Below, in pieces: positions 8,594 to 16,959 of a stretch of DNA of 64,000 nucleotides. Location: positions 38,123 to 102,122 of the forward strand of contig DASXVN010000030.1 in the NCBI GenBank assembly GCA_036504235.1. The letters are read 5' to 3'. The stretch comes from Zipacnadum sp036504235. GTDB taxonomy: Bacteria > Armatimonadota > Zipacnadia > Zipacnadales > Zipacnadaceae. Each line of letters starts with the position of its first letter. Positions within the stretch are counted from its first letter, which is position 1. The notes under the pieces were generated by a model that saw nothing but the letters and a program-made list of their open reading frames with translations, did no database searches and had not been told where the DNA came from. Both the position numbers and the translations under genes were made by a program.

Positions 8594-9339
8594 TCACTCC
8601 CGCTCTGCGCCTGGATAACCTGACCTACCGCTACCCCGACGGCCACCCGGCGCTGGCCGGCCTGTCGCTGGAGGTGGCCCCCGGCGAGTCGGTGGCGCTG
8701 GTCGGCCCCAACGGGGCGGGCAAGTCCACCCTGCTGCTGCACCTCAACGGCGTCCTGCGCGGGGAGGGCGCGGTGGAGATTAACGGCGAGCGGCTGGAGG
8801 ACAGCAACCTGCGCCGCCTCCGCCAGCAGGTGGGGCTGGTTTTCGAGGACCCCAACGATCAACTTTTCATGCCCACCGTGGGCGAGGACGTCTGCTTTGG
8901 CCCGCTCAACCAGGGGCTGTCCGCGCCCGAGGCGGAGCGGCGCGCCCGGGAGGCCCTGGCGGCGGTCGGTATGGAGCCGGCCTGGAGCAAGCCCCCCAGT
9001 CACCTGAGCCTGGGCCAGCGCAAGCGGGTCGCGGTCGCTACGGTGCTGGCGATGGAATCCGCGATTCTGGCCCTGGACGACCCCACCGGCGGCTTGGACC
9101 CGGAGGGGCGCGAGCAGTTCCTGCGCCTGATCGCCGGGCTACCCCACACCAAACTGATTGCCACTCACGACCTGGAACTGGTCTGGGACACCTGTCACCG
9201 CGTGGCCCTGCTGGACGCGGGTCAGGTAGTCGCGGTGGGGCCCACCCGCGAGATTCTCAGCGACGAGCCCCTGCTGCGCGCGCACGGCCTCCGGCTCCCG
9301 GCCTGCGCCGCGTCTCCGGCGCTCTGCCCGGCGCGCTAG
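8590..9339 (+). CDS. cbiO: Cobalt ECF transporter ATP-binding protein CbiO
   Basis: 249 residues from a GTG start that overlaps the cbiQ stop; an ATG 18 bases upstream is possible. ABC ATPase motifs occur in order: Walker A GPNGAGKST (39-47), Q-loop EDPNDQ (Q91), signature LSLGQ (139-143), Walker B with D163, and H-loop H193 in ATHD. The residue after the Walker B aspartate, normally the catalytic glutamate, is Asp164 (LALDDPTGG). This substitution may slow ATP hydrolysis (see findings). The reading frame stays open after the stop codon as far as 9525. Confidence 0.92.
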   Translation: MITPALRLDNLTYRYPDGHPALAGLSLEVAPGESVALVGPNGAGKSTLLLHLNGVLRGEGAVEINGERLEDSNLRRLRQQVGLVFEDPNDQLFMPTVGEDVCFGPLNQGLSAPEAERRAREALAAVGMEPAWSKPPSHLSLGQRKRVAVATVLAMESAILALDDPTGGLDPEGREQFLRLIAGLPHTKLIATHDLELVWDTCHRVALLDAGQVVAVGPTREILSDEPLLRAHGLRLPACAASPALCPAR

Positions 9340-9432
9340 TCGCTGCCCTCTGATTTTCCCTCGGCAGGAACTACCCTCACGGAAGCGGAACTCCTCCCGG
9401 CAGATGCACCCTTTGATTCCGGAGGCTCGGAC

Positions 9433-9525
9433 ATGACCCGCAAGGAGCTCAATCTGGCTGTTTTCGCGGGGACAGTTGAGGCAATCAGCGAACTGATCGA
9501 CAAGGAGTACGGACTGGCCGAGTAG
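9433..9525 (+). CDS. Possible 30-residue protein downstream of cbiO
   Basis: A short ORF beginning MTRKELNLAVFAGTVEAI, preceded by a clean GGAGG eight bases upstream. It is in the same frame as cbiO, and there is no further stop between the cbiO TAG and this ATG. The predicted product is mostly amphipathic helix and ends GLAE. I know of no family. It could be a genuine small protein, or the decayed C-terminus of an older, longer CbiO. Confidence 0.4.
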   Translation: MTRKELNLAVFAGTVEAISELIDKEYGLAE

Positions 9526-9567
9526 CCCCGCGAGGGGCGAGGTGGTCCGGGGAAAGGTAACGACAAG

Positions 9568-11532
9568 ATGAGTGTGTTGAAACGACGCGTGCTGACCGGG
9601 CTGGTGGTGCTGGGCATTATATCAGCGCTGGCGGTGGCGATCCCGAGGCTGGCGGCCGAGCGCGCCAACAATACCGTGGCCCTGGCCGCGGACGCTACGG
9701 AGTTGCAGAACCTCGCCGACCTGAGCGGGCTCACCCTGCCGGAGGTGCTGGCCCAGGCCAGACGGCAGGGCATCACCCACGTCGCGTTGGCCGAAATGAC
9801 CCTGGATGAGGCGGTCAAGGCGCTGCCTTACCCCACGCCTCGCTTGCTGCCCGATAATGTGGTCTGGCAGCTCAAGCAGAAGCTGCCCAAGTCGGAGGCG
9901 GCCAGCGATTTCTCCGGCGCCACGCTCACCGCCGTGGCGCAGCGCTTGCCCCGGCTGGGTGTCGGCTACAACTACCCGGTGGCCGAGGCCATCCGCGCGG
10001 CGGGCCTGCAGGTCATCGCTCGCCCCAGCCCCGACTTTTCCGACACCACGACGGCGATCGGCGCCTCCCTGGACGCCGTCCGGGCCACCGGCGCGCGGAT
10101 CGTCGTCTTCAACGGGACCCAGGTGCTGGGCAACGGCGGCCTGCTCAAGCAGACCGCCTCGGCGCTCGCGGCCCGCAAACTGGAGTGGGGCTTCGTGGAG
10201 TTGATCCCCCAGGAGGGCGCCTCCGAGCTGGCCCACGACGTTGATTATCACCTGGTGCGGGTCCATTCCATCAGCGAGGCCGAGATGGCGCAGAAGATGA
10301 AGCCCGCCTCGGCCATTGACCGCTACTCCCTGGCGGTGCGCGAGCGCAAGGCCCGCGTCTGCTACGTGCGCATGTTCTTCGACCAGGGCGAGAACCCGCT
10401 GACCGCCAACCTGCAGTACGTGGGAGACCTGTCCCAGACGCTCCGCGACGAGGGCTTCCAGTTGGGCGATCCGACGGACTTCTCCAACCCGGAAGTCGGC
10501 CGGCTGGCCCGCATCGGGCTGTACTTGGGCATCGGTGCCGCCACGCTGTGGATGGTGCAGATGTTCTTCGGCTTGAGCCTGACCTGGTTCTGGGGGCTGC
10601 TGGTGCTGCTCGTGGTGGGGTCCGTCGCCGAGGGCGTGGTCGGGATGCGCATCTCCGCGGACCTCGCCGCCCTGGCCGCAGCGGTTATCTTCCCCATCTG
10701 GGGCATTTTGGCCGTGGTCTGGCCGGAGCAGCCGCTCCGCTCGCCGGTGGCGCAGGCGGTGCGCACCTTCCTGGGGATCAGCGCCTTGACTCTGGTCGGG
10801 GCCCTGCTGGTCGCCGGCGCGATCACCACCGCCCCGCACCTGATGGGCATCGAGGCCTTCCGGGGCGTCAAGCTCGCCGCGGTGCTGCCGCTGCTCCTGG
10901 TCGGGCTGGTCATGGTGGCCCGGGCCATGCCCCGCTATCGGGAAACGCGCCTGGAGTTGGGCGAGGCCGCCCCGGAGATCTGGTCCCTCCGCGAGGGGCT
11001 GGCCGAGGCCTTCAGTTTCGCGGTGCGCTACTGGCACTGCGTACTGATTGTCGTGGGTCTGGCCGCGATGGTGATGCTGGTGATTCGCTCCGGCAACGAC
11101 ACCCCGGTGGGCGCTTCGGAACTGGAGCGGACCTTCCGCGCGATACTGGACCATCTGCTCTGGGTCCGCCCGCGCACCAAGGAGTTCCTGTTCGGCCACC
11201 CGGTGCTGCTGCTCTCGCTGATCTGGCTCTACTCGGGTCGCCGCCGCGGCGTCTGGATTGGCCTGGCCGCCGGTGCGATCGGCCAGATCTCGCTGCTCAA
11301 CACCTTCTGCCACCTGCACACGCCGCTGATGGTCTCGCTGGTGCGCTCCTTTAACGGCCTCTGGCTGGGTCTGGGTATCGGCCTGCTCGTGTGGCTGATC
11401 ATCACCCGCCTGACCCGCCCTGCTCACGCACCCCAACCCCAGGCCGAACCCGCGGCCCCGGTCGCCGACGAGGATGACGACGACTGGGACGACGAAGAGC
11501 CGCTCATACGGCCGAATTTCGAGGAGAAATGA
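9568..11532 (+). CDS. DUF5693 family membrane protein
   Basis: 654 residues. An N-terminal signal anchor (residues ~10-26) leads into an extracytoplasmic domain of about 300 residues that resembles a TIM-like barrel (LPEVLAQARRQGITHVAL; LGVGYNYPVAEAIRAAG). About eight membrane helices follow between residues ~310 and 620, and then an acidic tail rich in Asp and Glu. This layout matches the DUF5693 family, whose biochemical role is not known to me; family members commonly lie near exopolysaccharide or cell-envelope genes. It overlaps the next gene's region through a shared ATGA/RBS segment, suggesting co-transcription. Confidence 0.78.
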   Translation: MSVLKRRVLTGLVVLGIISALAVAIPRLAAERANNTVALAADATELQNLADLSGLTLPEVLAQARRQGITHVALAEMTLDEAVKALPYPTPRLLPDNVVWQLKQKLPKSEAASDFSGATLTAVAQRLPRLGVGYNYPVAEAIRAAGLQVIARPSPDFSDTTTAIGASLDAVRATGARIVVFNGTQVLGNGGLLKQTASALAARKLEWGFVELIPQEGASELAHDVDYHLVRVHSISEAEMAQKMKPASAIDRYSLAVRERKARVCYVRMFFDQGENPLTANLQYVGDLSQTLRDEGFQLGDPTDFSNPEVGRLARIGLYLGIGAATLWMVQMFFGLSLTWFWGLLVLLVVGSVAEGVVGMRISADLAALAAAVIFPIWGILAVVWPEQPLRSPVAQAVRTFLGISALTLVGALLVAGAITTAPHLMGIEAFRGVKLAAVLPLLLVGLVMVARAMPRYRETRLELGEAAPEIWSLREGLAEAFSFAVRYWHCVLIVVGLAAMVMLVIRSGNDTPVGASELERTFRAILDHLLWVRPRTKEFLFGHPVLLLSLIWLYSGRRRGVWIGLAAGAIGQISLLNTFCHLHTPLMVSLVRSFNGLWLGLGIGLLVWLIITRLTRPAHAPQPQAEPAAPVADEDDDDWDDEEPLIRPNFEEK

Positions 11533-11534
11533 TC

Positions 11535-12551
11535 ATGGAGAACCCGACCGTAGTATTCCCCGGCCCCAAGCAAGTCATCATTGAGGACCGCCCCCGCCCG
11601 ACCCTGGAGGCCGGCGAGGTGCTCCTGCAGACGCGGTGCTCGCTGATCAGCACCGGCACCGAGCTGACCATCTTCAGCGGCGAGTATCCCGCCGACTCGC
11701 TCTGGGCGACGCGCTGGGGCAAGTTCCCGGCGACCCCCGGGTACAGCAACATCGCGGACGTCGTGGAGATCGCGCCCGACGTGGACCCCAGTTGGCTGGG
11801 CCGGCGGGTCGCCTCCGGCGCCACCCATCGCCGCTACATGAACCTGCCCACCTCCCGGATCAACCTTATTCAGCACCCGGAGATTCCCGATGAGGACGCC
11901 TCTTTCTTCACCATCTCCGGCATCGTCATGAACGGCGTGCGCCGCGCGCAGGTGAAATGGGGCGACTCGGTGGTCATCTTCGGCATGGGCCTGCTGGGGC
12001 AGATGACAGCCCGCTATTGCCGCCTGTCCGGGGCCTGGCCCGTCATCTGCGTGGACGTTTCCGACGCGCGCCTGGCGATGCTGCCCGACGATCCCGGGAT
12101 CATCCGGGTCAACCCCCGCGAGCGGGCTGTCCTCGAAGTCGTCGAGGAGGCCACCCGCGGCCGCAAGGCCGACTGCGCCTTCGAGTTGACCGGTAACCAG
12201 GACCTCATCCCGCAGGAGATCACCGTCGTCCGGCGCCAGGGGCGCTTCGCCATCCTGAGCAGCCCGCGCGGGAACACCGACTTCAACTTCTGCGACCTGT
12301 GCCACTACCCGAGCATCACCATCATCGGCATCCACACGCTGTCGCACCCGGCCGTGGAGACCCTGGACTACCAGTGGACCTTCGAGCGGCACACGGAGCT
12401 GTTCTTCGATTATCTGGCGGCGGGCCAGGTGCAGACCGCGCCGCTCATCACCCACCGCGCCCCCTGGTCGCAGGCGCCGGAGATGTTCCAGATGCTGCTG
12501 GCGGACCGCTCCGCGGCGATGGGCGTGGTGTTGGACTGGACGGCGGAGTAA
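11535..12551 (+). CDS. Medium-chain (zinc-type) alcohol dehydrogenase-like protein
   Basis: 338 residues. The N-terminal GroES-like domain contains LLQTRCSLISTGTEL. The Rossmann domain has a GxGxxG-like turn in VIFGMGLLGQM, followed by VDVSDARLAML, which suggests NAD(H) binding. Most of the catalytic zinc ligands of classical alcohol dehydrogenases are not obvious, so substrate and metal use are uncertain. Two ATGs are possible (11529 and 11535). GGAG at 11523-11526 gives proper spacing only to the second, so that start is chosen. It sits among glycan-related genes, so oxidation of a sugar or polyol is plausible. Confidence 0.8.
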   Translation: MENPTVVFPGPKQVIIEDRPRPTLEAGEVLLQTRCSLISTGTELTIFSGEYPADSLWATRWGKFPATPGYSNIADVVEIAPDVDPSWLGRRVASGATHRRYMNLPTSRINLIQHPEIPDEDASFFTISGIVMNGVRRAQVKWGDSVVIFGMGLLGQMTARYCRLSGAWPVICVDVSDARLAMLPDDPGIIRVNPRERAVLEVVEEATRGRKADCAFELTGNQDLIPQEITVVRRQGRFAILSSPRGNTDFNFCDLCHYPSITIIGIHTLSHPAVETLDYQWTFERHTELFFDYLAAGQVQTAPLITHRAPWSQAPEMFQMLLADRSAAMGVVLDWTAE

Positions 12552-12572
12552 GACCCGGAAGGGAAGCCTGCC

Positions 12573-14534
12573 ATGTTGAGACTCGCGCTCTCAGTACTGT
12601 GCGGCGCGCTGTGCTTGGCGACGGCCGCTGCGGCGGCGGTCACCATCACTCCGGACGGCGCTGGCTTTGCCATTGCCACGGAGGTCTATGCCGCCAAAGT
12701 TGACGGCCAGGGCGCGTTGTCTTCTCTGGCCATCAACGGCCAGGAGTTCCTCGCCCCGCCCACTCAGCTCATTTGGGCGGACCAGGGCGGGATGACCACC
12801 GGCGTGTACGCCTCGCCGATGAACCAGTTCTACGTCATCCTGCCCCTGCCGGGAACGCCGACGGTTGCCGAGAACACCGTCACCGCCGAGGGTCACGGCT
12901 GGAAGATCGCCTATGCCTTTGGCCCCGACACCATTGACCTAACCTACTCAGGCACGCCGGAAGGCACCAAGCTCGGCTTCCGCGCCGGCTACCCGCCCGC
13001 CGAATTGTACCTGAGCCTAGCCCACGACCTGGACCGGGCCTGCGACCCGGACAACCAGGGCGAGCTGGGCTGGCCGGTCGTCCGCCCGCACGAGCCCGGT
13101 GTTTTCACCATCCTCGCTAAGAACGGCGCCGGCTTTACCGCCACCGACGTCTGCCGGATGCAGGCCGTCACCAGCGATCCGAATTTGCCGGCCGCGCCTC
13201 ACCGCCTGGACCTCATGGTCTTCAACACCTACGACCAGATCCCGCAGCCGATCACGCACCGGCTGACCTGCTTTACGAAGGCCGACCTGGCCCATTCGTT
13301 GACTATGGAGATCACCTCGCCCAATCCGGGCCACCTCTTCCCAGCCCCGGAGCCGGTGACGTTCCCGGTCAAGGTCAACGCCCTCTACGGGCACACCCTG
13401 AGCGGCACGCTCAACTTCAACGGGTCGCCTTATGTCTGGCAGAAGCCGCCGCTGACCGCCGAGGTTCCGCTCACCCTCACCGCCGAGCAGCCCTCGCAGA
13501 CCGTGCAATTGCCGATTGTGCCCCAGAAGCCCGGTCACTACACGGGCAAGATCGAGGTTAGCGAGGGGGGCAAGGCTCTGTACAGCCAGCGGCTCGGCTT
13601 CATCTACCGCCCCGAGCAGATTCCCCCGGCCACGCCGCCGGCTGACTTCGACAAGTTCTGGGATGACACCCTGGCCGAACTGGCCAAGGTGCCCCTGGAC
13701 CTGACCCTGGAGGAGCAGGTCGACAAGGCGACTCCGACCGGCAAGGTCTACAAGGCCAAGTACCGCTCCTGGCAAGGCAAGTGGGCCTGGGCCTGGCTGT
13801 ACGTGCCGACGGATGGCAGCAAGCAAGTGGACGGGTTCCTGCGCCTGCCGCCCGTGAGCGTCTGGCAGCCGCCGCCGCCGAACCTGGTCCCGCCGGACGG
13901 TAGCCTGACCATGGCGGTCGCCATCCACGGGGGCGATGTTGGCGACTACCCGGCCAAGCCGGAGGGCGGCTTTGACTACATGATGACCGGCATCACCTCG
14001 CGCGAGACCTACGCCTTGCGCTACGCCTATTGCTGCGTGGCGCGCTGCTACGATATCCTCAAGGCCCGCCCGGAGTGCAACGGGACCATCCACGCGCGCG
14101 GCGGCAGCCAGGGCGCGGGGCTGACCTTCGTCGCGGCCGGCTTGCGCCCGGTGACCGACGCCGCCGGCGCGGCCATCGCCCTGTGCCGGATAGACTGGAC
14201 CGTCCTGGGCTATGCCTCCTGGGGCCCGCACGCGCCCGAGGGCACCGACCCGCAGGAGATCGCCAAGGTCGTGGCCTACTTCGACCCGGCCAACTTCGCG
14301 CACCGCATCCATGCGCCCATGCGTCTGGCGCTCGGCCTCTTCGACTTCTGCGCCCCGGCGGAGGGCATCTTCACCGCCATCAACGCCCTGCCCCCAGACA
14401 CCAAGTGTGAAGTCTTCGTCGATCCCTTCGGCGGCCATTTCACCCTCAATGCCACGGGCTTCAACGCCGGCGAGCCCGGCGTCCAGGTCCCCAGGTGGCA
14501 GGGCACGGCGGAAGAGAACAAGCTGAATAAGTGA
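12573..14534 (+). CDS. Secreted acetyl xylan esterase-like alpha/beta hydrolase
   Basis: 653 residues. A signal peptide (residues 1-~22, ending ATAAAAA) is followed by ~320 residues of beta-sandwich domains and then a C-terminal alpha/beta-hydrolase of the AXE1 (CE7-like) type starting near PPADFDKFWDDTLAEL. The catalytic triad can be read: Ser512 in ARGGSQGAG, Asp591 in GLFDFCAP and His622 in DPFGGHF. Such enzymes remove acetyl groups from xylan or oligosaccharides. The long N-terminal region is unusual for CE7 proteins, which are normally ~320 residues, and suggests a modular secreted enzyme. It lies 21 bases after the dehydrogenase gene and is likely co-transcribed with it. Confidence 0.85.
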   Translation: MLRLALSVLCGALCLATAAAAAVTITPDGAGFAIATEVYAAKVDGQGALSSLAINGQEFLAPPTQLIWADQGGMTTGVYASPMNQFYVILPLPGTPTVAENTVTAEGHGWKIAYAFGPDTIDLTYSGTPEGTKLGFRAGYPPAELYLSLAHDLDRACDPDNQGELGWPVVRPHEPGVFTILAKNGAGFTATDVCRMQAVTSDPNLPAAPHRLDLMVFNTYDQIPQPITHRLTCFTKADLAHSLTMEITSPNPGHLFPAPEPVTFPVKVNALYGHTLSGTLNFNGSPYVWQKPPLTAEVPLTLTAEQPSQTVQLPIVPQKPGHYTGKIEVSEGGKALYSQRLGFIYRPEQIPPATPPADFDKFWDDTLAELAKVPLDLTLEEQVDKATPTGKVYKAKYRSWQGKWAWAWLYVPTDGSKQVDGFLRLPPVSVWQPPPPNLVPPDGSLTMAVAIHGGDVGDYPAKPEGGFDYMMTGITSRETYALRYAYCCVARCYDILKARPECNGTIHARGGSQGAGLTFVAAGLRPVTDAAGAAIALCRIDWTVLGYASWGPHAPEGTDPQEIAKVVAYFDPANFAHRIHAPMRLALGLFDFCAPAEGIFTAINALPPDTKCEVFVDPFGGHFTLNATGFNAGEPGVQVPRWQGTAEENKLNK

Positions 14535-14557
14535 GCCGAGTAGGGTACCGGCGCGCG

Positions 14558-14566
14558 TGGTATAAT
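14558..14566 (+). promoter_or_regulatory. Extended -10 promoter for the MntA/HEPN pair
   Basis: TGG-TATAAT is a perfect -10 with the TGn extension. The expected transcription start near 14573 leaves a 20-base leader with GGAG before the mntA ATG. No good -35 is seen, as is usual for extended -10 promoters. Confidence 0.65.
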
Positions 14567-14592
14567 GACCCTAGTTGGGCGGAGCGACCACC

Positions 14593-14883
14593 ATGAGCAT
14601 TTACGACACGATCGAGGAAAAGCGTCAGGAGATACTGGCCCTGGCCGCCGCGCACGGAGCCCGGGCCGTTCGGGTGTTCGGGTCGGTGGCGCGCGGCGAG
14701 GCGGACGAGGCGAGCGACATTGACTTCCTCGTCGAGATGGAGCCCGGCCGCAGCCTGCTCGACCTCACCGGGCTGCTCCTCGACTTGGAGGCTCTTCTGG
14801 GCCGTTCGGTGGACGTGATCACGGAGCCGGGCCTCAAGCCCCGCATCCGCGCGCGGGTGCTGCAGGAGGCCAAGGCACTGTGA
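14593..14883 (+). CDS. MntA-type nucleotidyltransferase antitoxin
   Basis: 96 residues, a minimal nucleotidyltransferase. The family signature is complete: GSVARGEADEASDIDFLVE holds the GSx10DxD motif (positions ~33-51). In the HEPN/MNT toxin-antitoxin family this protein silences the HEPN ribonuclease, in studied cases by AMPylating its tyrosine. GGAG eight bases before the ATG fixes the start; an in-frame ATG 18 bases earlier has no such site. It overlaps the HEPN reading frame by four bases (GTGA). Confidence 0.9.
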   Translation: MSIYDTIEEKRQEILALAAAHGARAVRVFGSVARGEADEASDIDFLVEMEPGRSLLDLTGLLLDLEALLGRSVDVITEPGLKPRIRARVLQEAKAL

Positions 14884-15225
14884 GGGATGATCGCGAGCGG
14901 CTGCTGGATATCCGCGAGGCCCTAGAGCGCATCCAGCGCCTACGCGGCGCAGGGACGAGAACGTTTCGCGGCTGATGAGCTGGTGGAGGTTTGGATCGTT
15001 CACCATCTGCAGGTCATCGGCGAAGCGGCGGGCGCCCTTTCGGCCGAGCTCCGCGAGCAGTACCCGCAAGTGCCCTGGCAGAAGATCATCCGCATGCGGC
15101 ACGTCCTGGTGCATCATTACTTTGGCGTCGATGTTGATCTGGTGTGGCTGGTCGTCGAGCACGACCTGCCGGACCTGGCAGCAATCGTAGACGCGATGCT
15201 GCAGGCCCTTCCCGACGAACCCTAG
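14880..15225 (+). pseudogene. HEPN-domain toxin gene with a frameshift
   Basis: The GTG start overlaps the mntA stop and encodes the expected HEPN N-terminus (RDDRERLLDIREALERIQR), but this frame stops at a TGA shortly after 14970. The rest of the protein continues in the +1 frame through VHHLQVIGEAAGALS, the catalytic R-x4-H motif with its partner tyrosine (RHVLVHHY) and a normal C-terminus ending at 15225. One extra base near 14952-14955 restores a continuous HEPN protein of about 115 residues. The gene is either inactivated, leaving an orphan antitoxin, or carries a sequencing error. A GTG at 14983 could start the C-terminal part alone. Confidence 0.82.
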
Positions 15226-15252
15226 GCTGATGAAACGAGGCTCACTCCCCCG

Positions 15253-15720
15253 ATGCAAATGCGCACCCTAACCATCGCTGACGCCGCTGCGCTGCTTGAT
15301 TTCTACCAGTCCCTCGGGGAGCAGACCGTGTACTTCTTTGCCCCCTGGCCCTTCACGGAGGAGGCGATCCGCGACCATCTCACCCTGACTGACCAGGGCG
15401 ACGCGGTCTCCCTGGGCCTGGTCAACGAGACCGGGGAGATCGAGGGGCACGGCTTCCTCAAGTGGGTGCGCAGCGAGACGCCCTCCTTCGGTATCGGCTT
15501 GCGCGAGCGGGTGCAGGGGCAGGGCGAGGGGCGGCGGCTGATGGACGCGGTGATGGCCCGGGCCGACGAGTTGGCGCTCGCGCAGGTCGGGCTGGGCGTC
15601 CGCCAGGACAACCTCCGGGCGATTGCGCTCTACCAGACGCTGGGCTTCGTCATCACCGGGGAGCACCCCAACGACGAAGGCAGCGCCTCCTGGACCATGT
15701 GCCGCCCGCGGCCGGTCTAG
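15253..15720 (+). CDS. GNAT family N-acetyltransferase
   Basis: 155 residues, one GNAT domain. The acetyl-CoA pyrophosphate-binding motif is seen in IGLRERVQGQGEGRRLMDAV (QGQGEG loop), followed by the typical VRQDNLRAIALYQTLGF of motif B. The acceptor substrate cannot be told from sequence. It follows the HEPN remnant by 27 bases and ends four bases before the convergent esterase gene. Confidence 0.85.
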   Translation: MQMRTLTIADAAALLDFYQSLGEQTVYFFAPWPFTEEAIRDHLTLTDQGDAVSLGLVNETGEIEGHGFLKWVRSETPSFGIGLRERVQGQGEGRRLMDAVMARADELALAQVGLGVRQDNLRAIALYQTLGFVITGEHPNDEGSASWTMCRPRPV

Positions 15721-15724
15721 TTGT

Positions 15725-16888
15725 CTAGTCCGGCACCGCCCACGGGCCGAAAACCGGCGCGCCCATGTCGGCCTCGTCGGCGAGGTTGCAGAAGTCGGTC
15801 ATCCGGCGACCGTACCACAGGACGCTGCCGGAGGGTATGGCACAGTAGCCGCGGACCAGCATCGTGCGTCCGTCCGCCGGGTCGGGAGAGGCTGCGCAGA
15901 CCAGGTTGCGCTCGCTGCCGGGGGCCAGAACCGCGAAGCCGGCGACGCGGTCGGTCGGCTGGAGCGAGCCGGTGACGCCCAGGTAGGCTACGCGGAGTTG
16001 GCTGGAGTCCTGCGGGTCGCGGGTGACGCTGACGGGGCGCGGACCGCTCTCAATCGTCGCGTCGCCGTACGCCCCGCGCGCGGCCAGGCGCGCCAGGCGG
16101 CGGCCGAGTCGCCGCTGGCCTAGCGTGGAGAGGTGAATCCCATCCCCCAGCGGCAGGTCCACCGCGGTAGTCAGGCCGCCCGGGGCCAGTTCCGGCTCCA
16201 GTTGCAGTTGCAGCGTCTGGACCGTCGTCCACTCGGGCAGTTCCTCCGCCGTCTGCATGAAACAGTTGCCGATCTGCACCGAGAACCAGGGCAGCTCGGG
16301 CTGGCCCAGGTCGCGGCGGAGCGCGGCGACGAGCCGGCGCATCCGGTCGGCAAAGCTGCGGCTCTGGCCGTCGAAGCTGTCCGACTCCCCCTGATACCAC
16401 AGCACCCCGGTGAGCGGTCGCCCCACCTGGCGCAGCCGCGCGAGGGCCCCCGCGTACAGCGCCATGTACGGGCTGCCTGCCCAATCCGGGTCCCACTCGC
16501 TCAGCCGCGTGTCGCCCTTGGCGCAGAAGATCAGCCCCACGGGGCGGCCGGTAGTCGCGGCGAGGGCCTTGCCGAAGGTCAGCCCCAGCCCCGCCCCGCC
16601 ATAGCCCTGGCGGAGGCGGCGCGCGAAGCCAGGCGCAAGTCGGCGGCAGTGGTCGGGATTGGCTTCCGCCCGGGCCAGTTCCGAGCGCATGACCGCAAAG
16701 CCGGGCTCGGTGGACTCGTAGCGGTCGCCCCAGAAGGGCTCCTCGGCGATTTGCCACTGGCCCCGCAGATTGTAGAGCCAGACCTGGTTCGAGGGGGGCT
16801 CGTAGGGCAGACCAAACCCCGACCCGGCCATATTCGACTGCCCGGCGAGCAGCCACAAGTCCATGTCTTCCGGCGGATGATTCGGCAT
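15725..16888 (-). CDS. Sialate O-acetylesterase-like (SASA/SGNH) hydrolase
   Basis: 387 residues. SGNH/SASA motifs are clear: nucleophile Ser18 in LAGQSNMAG, a middle block WYQGESD and the C-terminal Asp/His pair in GDGIHLS. Such enzymes remove O-acetyl groups from sialic acids or from plant polysaccharides. No signal peptide is seen from this start. The ATG used has GGGAGG about 13 bases upstream; an internal ATG at residue 9 is an alternative. It lies 71 bases downstream of the glycosidase gene on the same strand and probably acts with it. Confidence 0.85.
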   Translation of the reverse strand: MPNHPPEDMDLWLLAGQSNMAGSGFGLPYEPPSNQVWLYNLRGQWQIAEEPFWGDRYESTEPGFAVMRSELARAEANPDHCRRLAPGFARRLRQGYGGAGLGLTFGKALAATTGRPVGLIFCAKGDTRLSEWDPDWAGSPYMALYAGALARLRQVGRPLTGVLWYQGESDSFDGQSRSFADRMRRLVAALRRDLGQPELPWFSVQIGNCFMQTAEELPEWTTVQTLQLQLEPELAPGGLTTAVDLPLGDGIHLSTLGQRRLGRRLARLAARGAYGDATIESGPRPVSVTRDPQDSSQLRVAYLGVTGSLQPTDRVAGFAVLAPGSERNLVCAASPDPADGRTMLVRGYCAIPSGSVLWYGRRMTDFCNLADEADMGAPVFGPWAVPD

Positions 16889-16959
16889 AGCGGCGGTGCG
16901 CCTCCCGCGCTGAGGATCGTTTCGCCGGTGGTTCCGCGACGGCGGCCGCGAATCCTGCC

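Noticed and set aside
9622..11436. 604-codon open frame on the - strand opposite the DUF5693 gene
   Set aside because: Composition is His/Gln/Gly/Arg-rich and without motifs; the + frame has consistent membrane topology.
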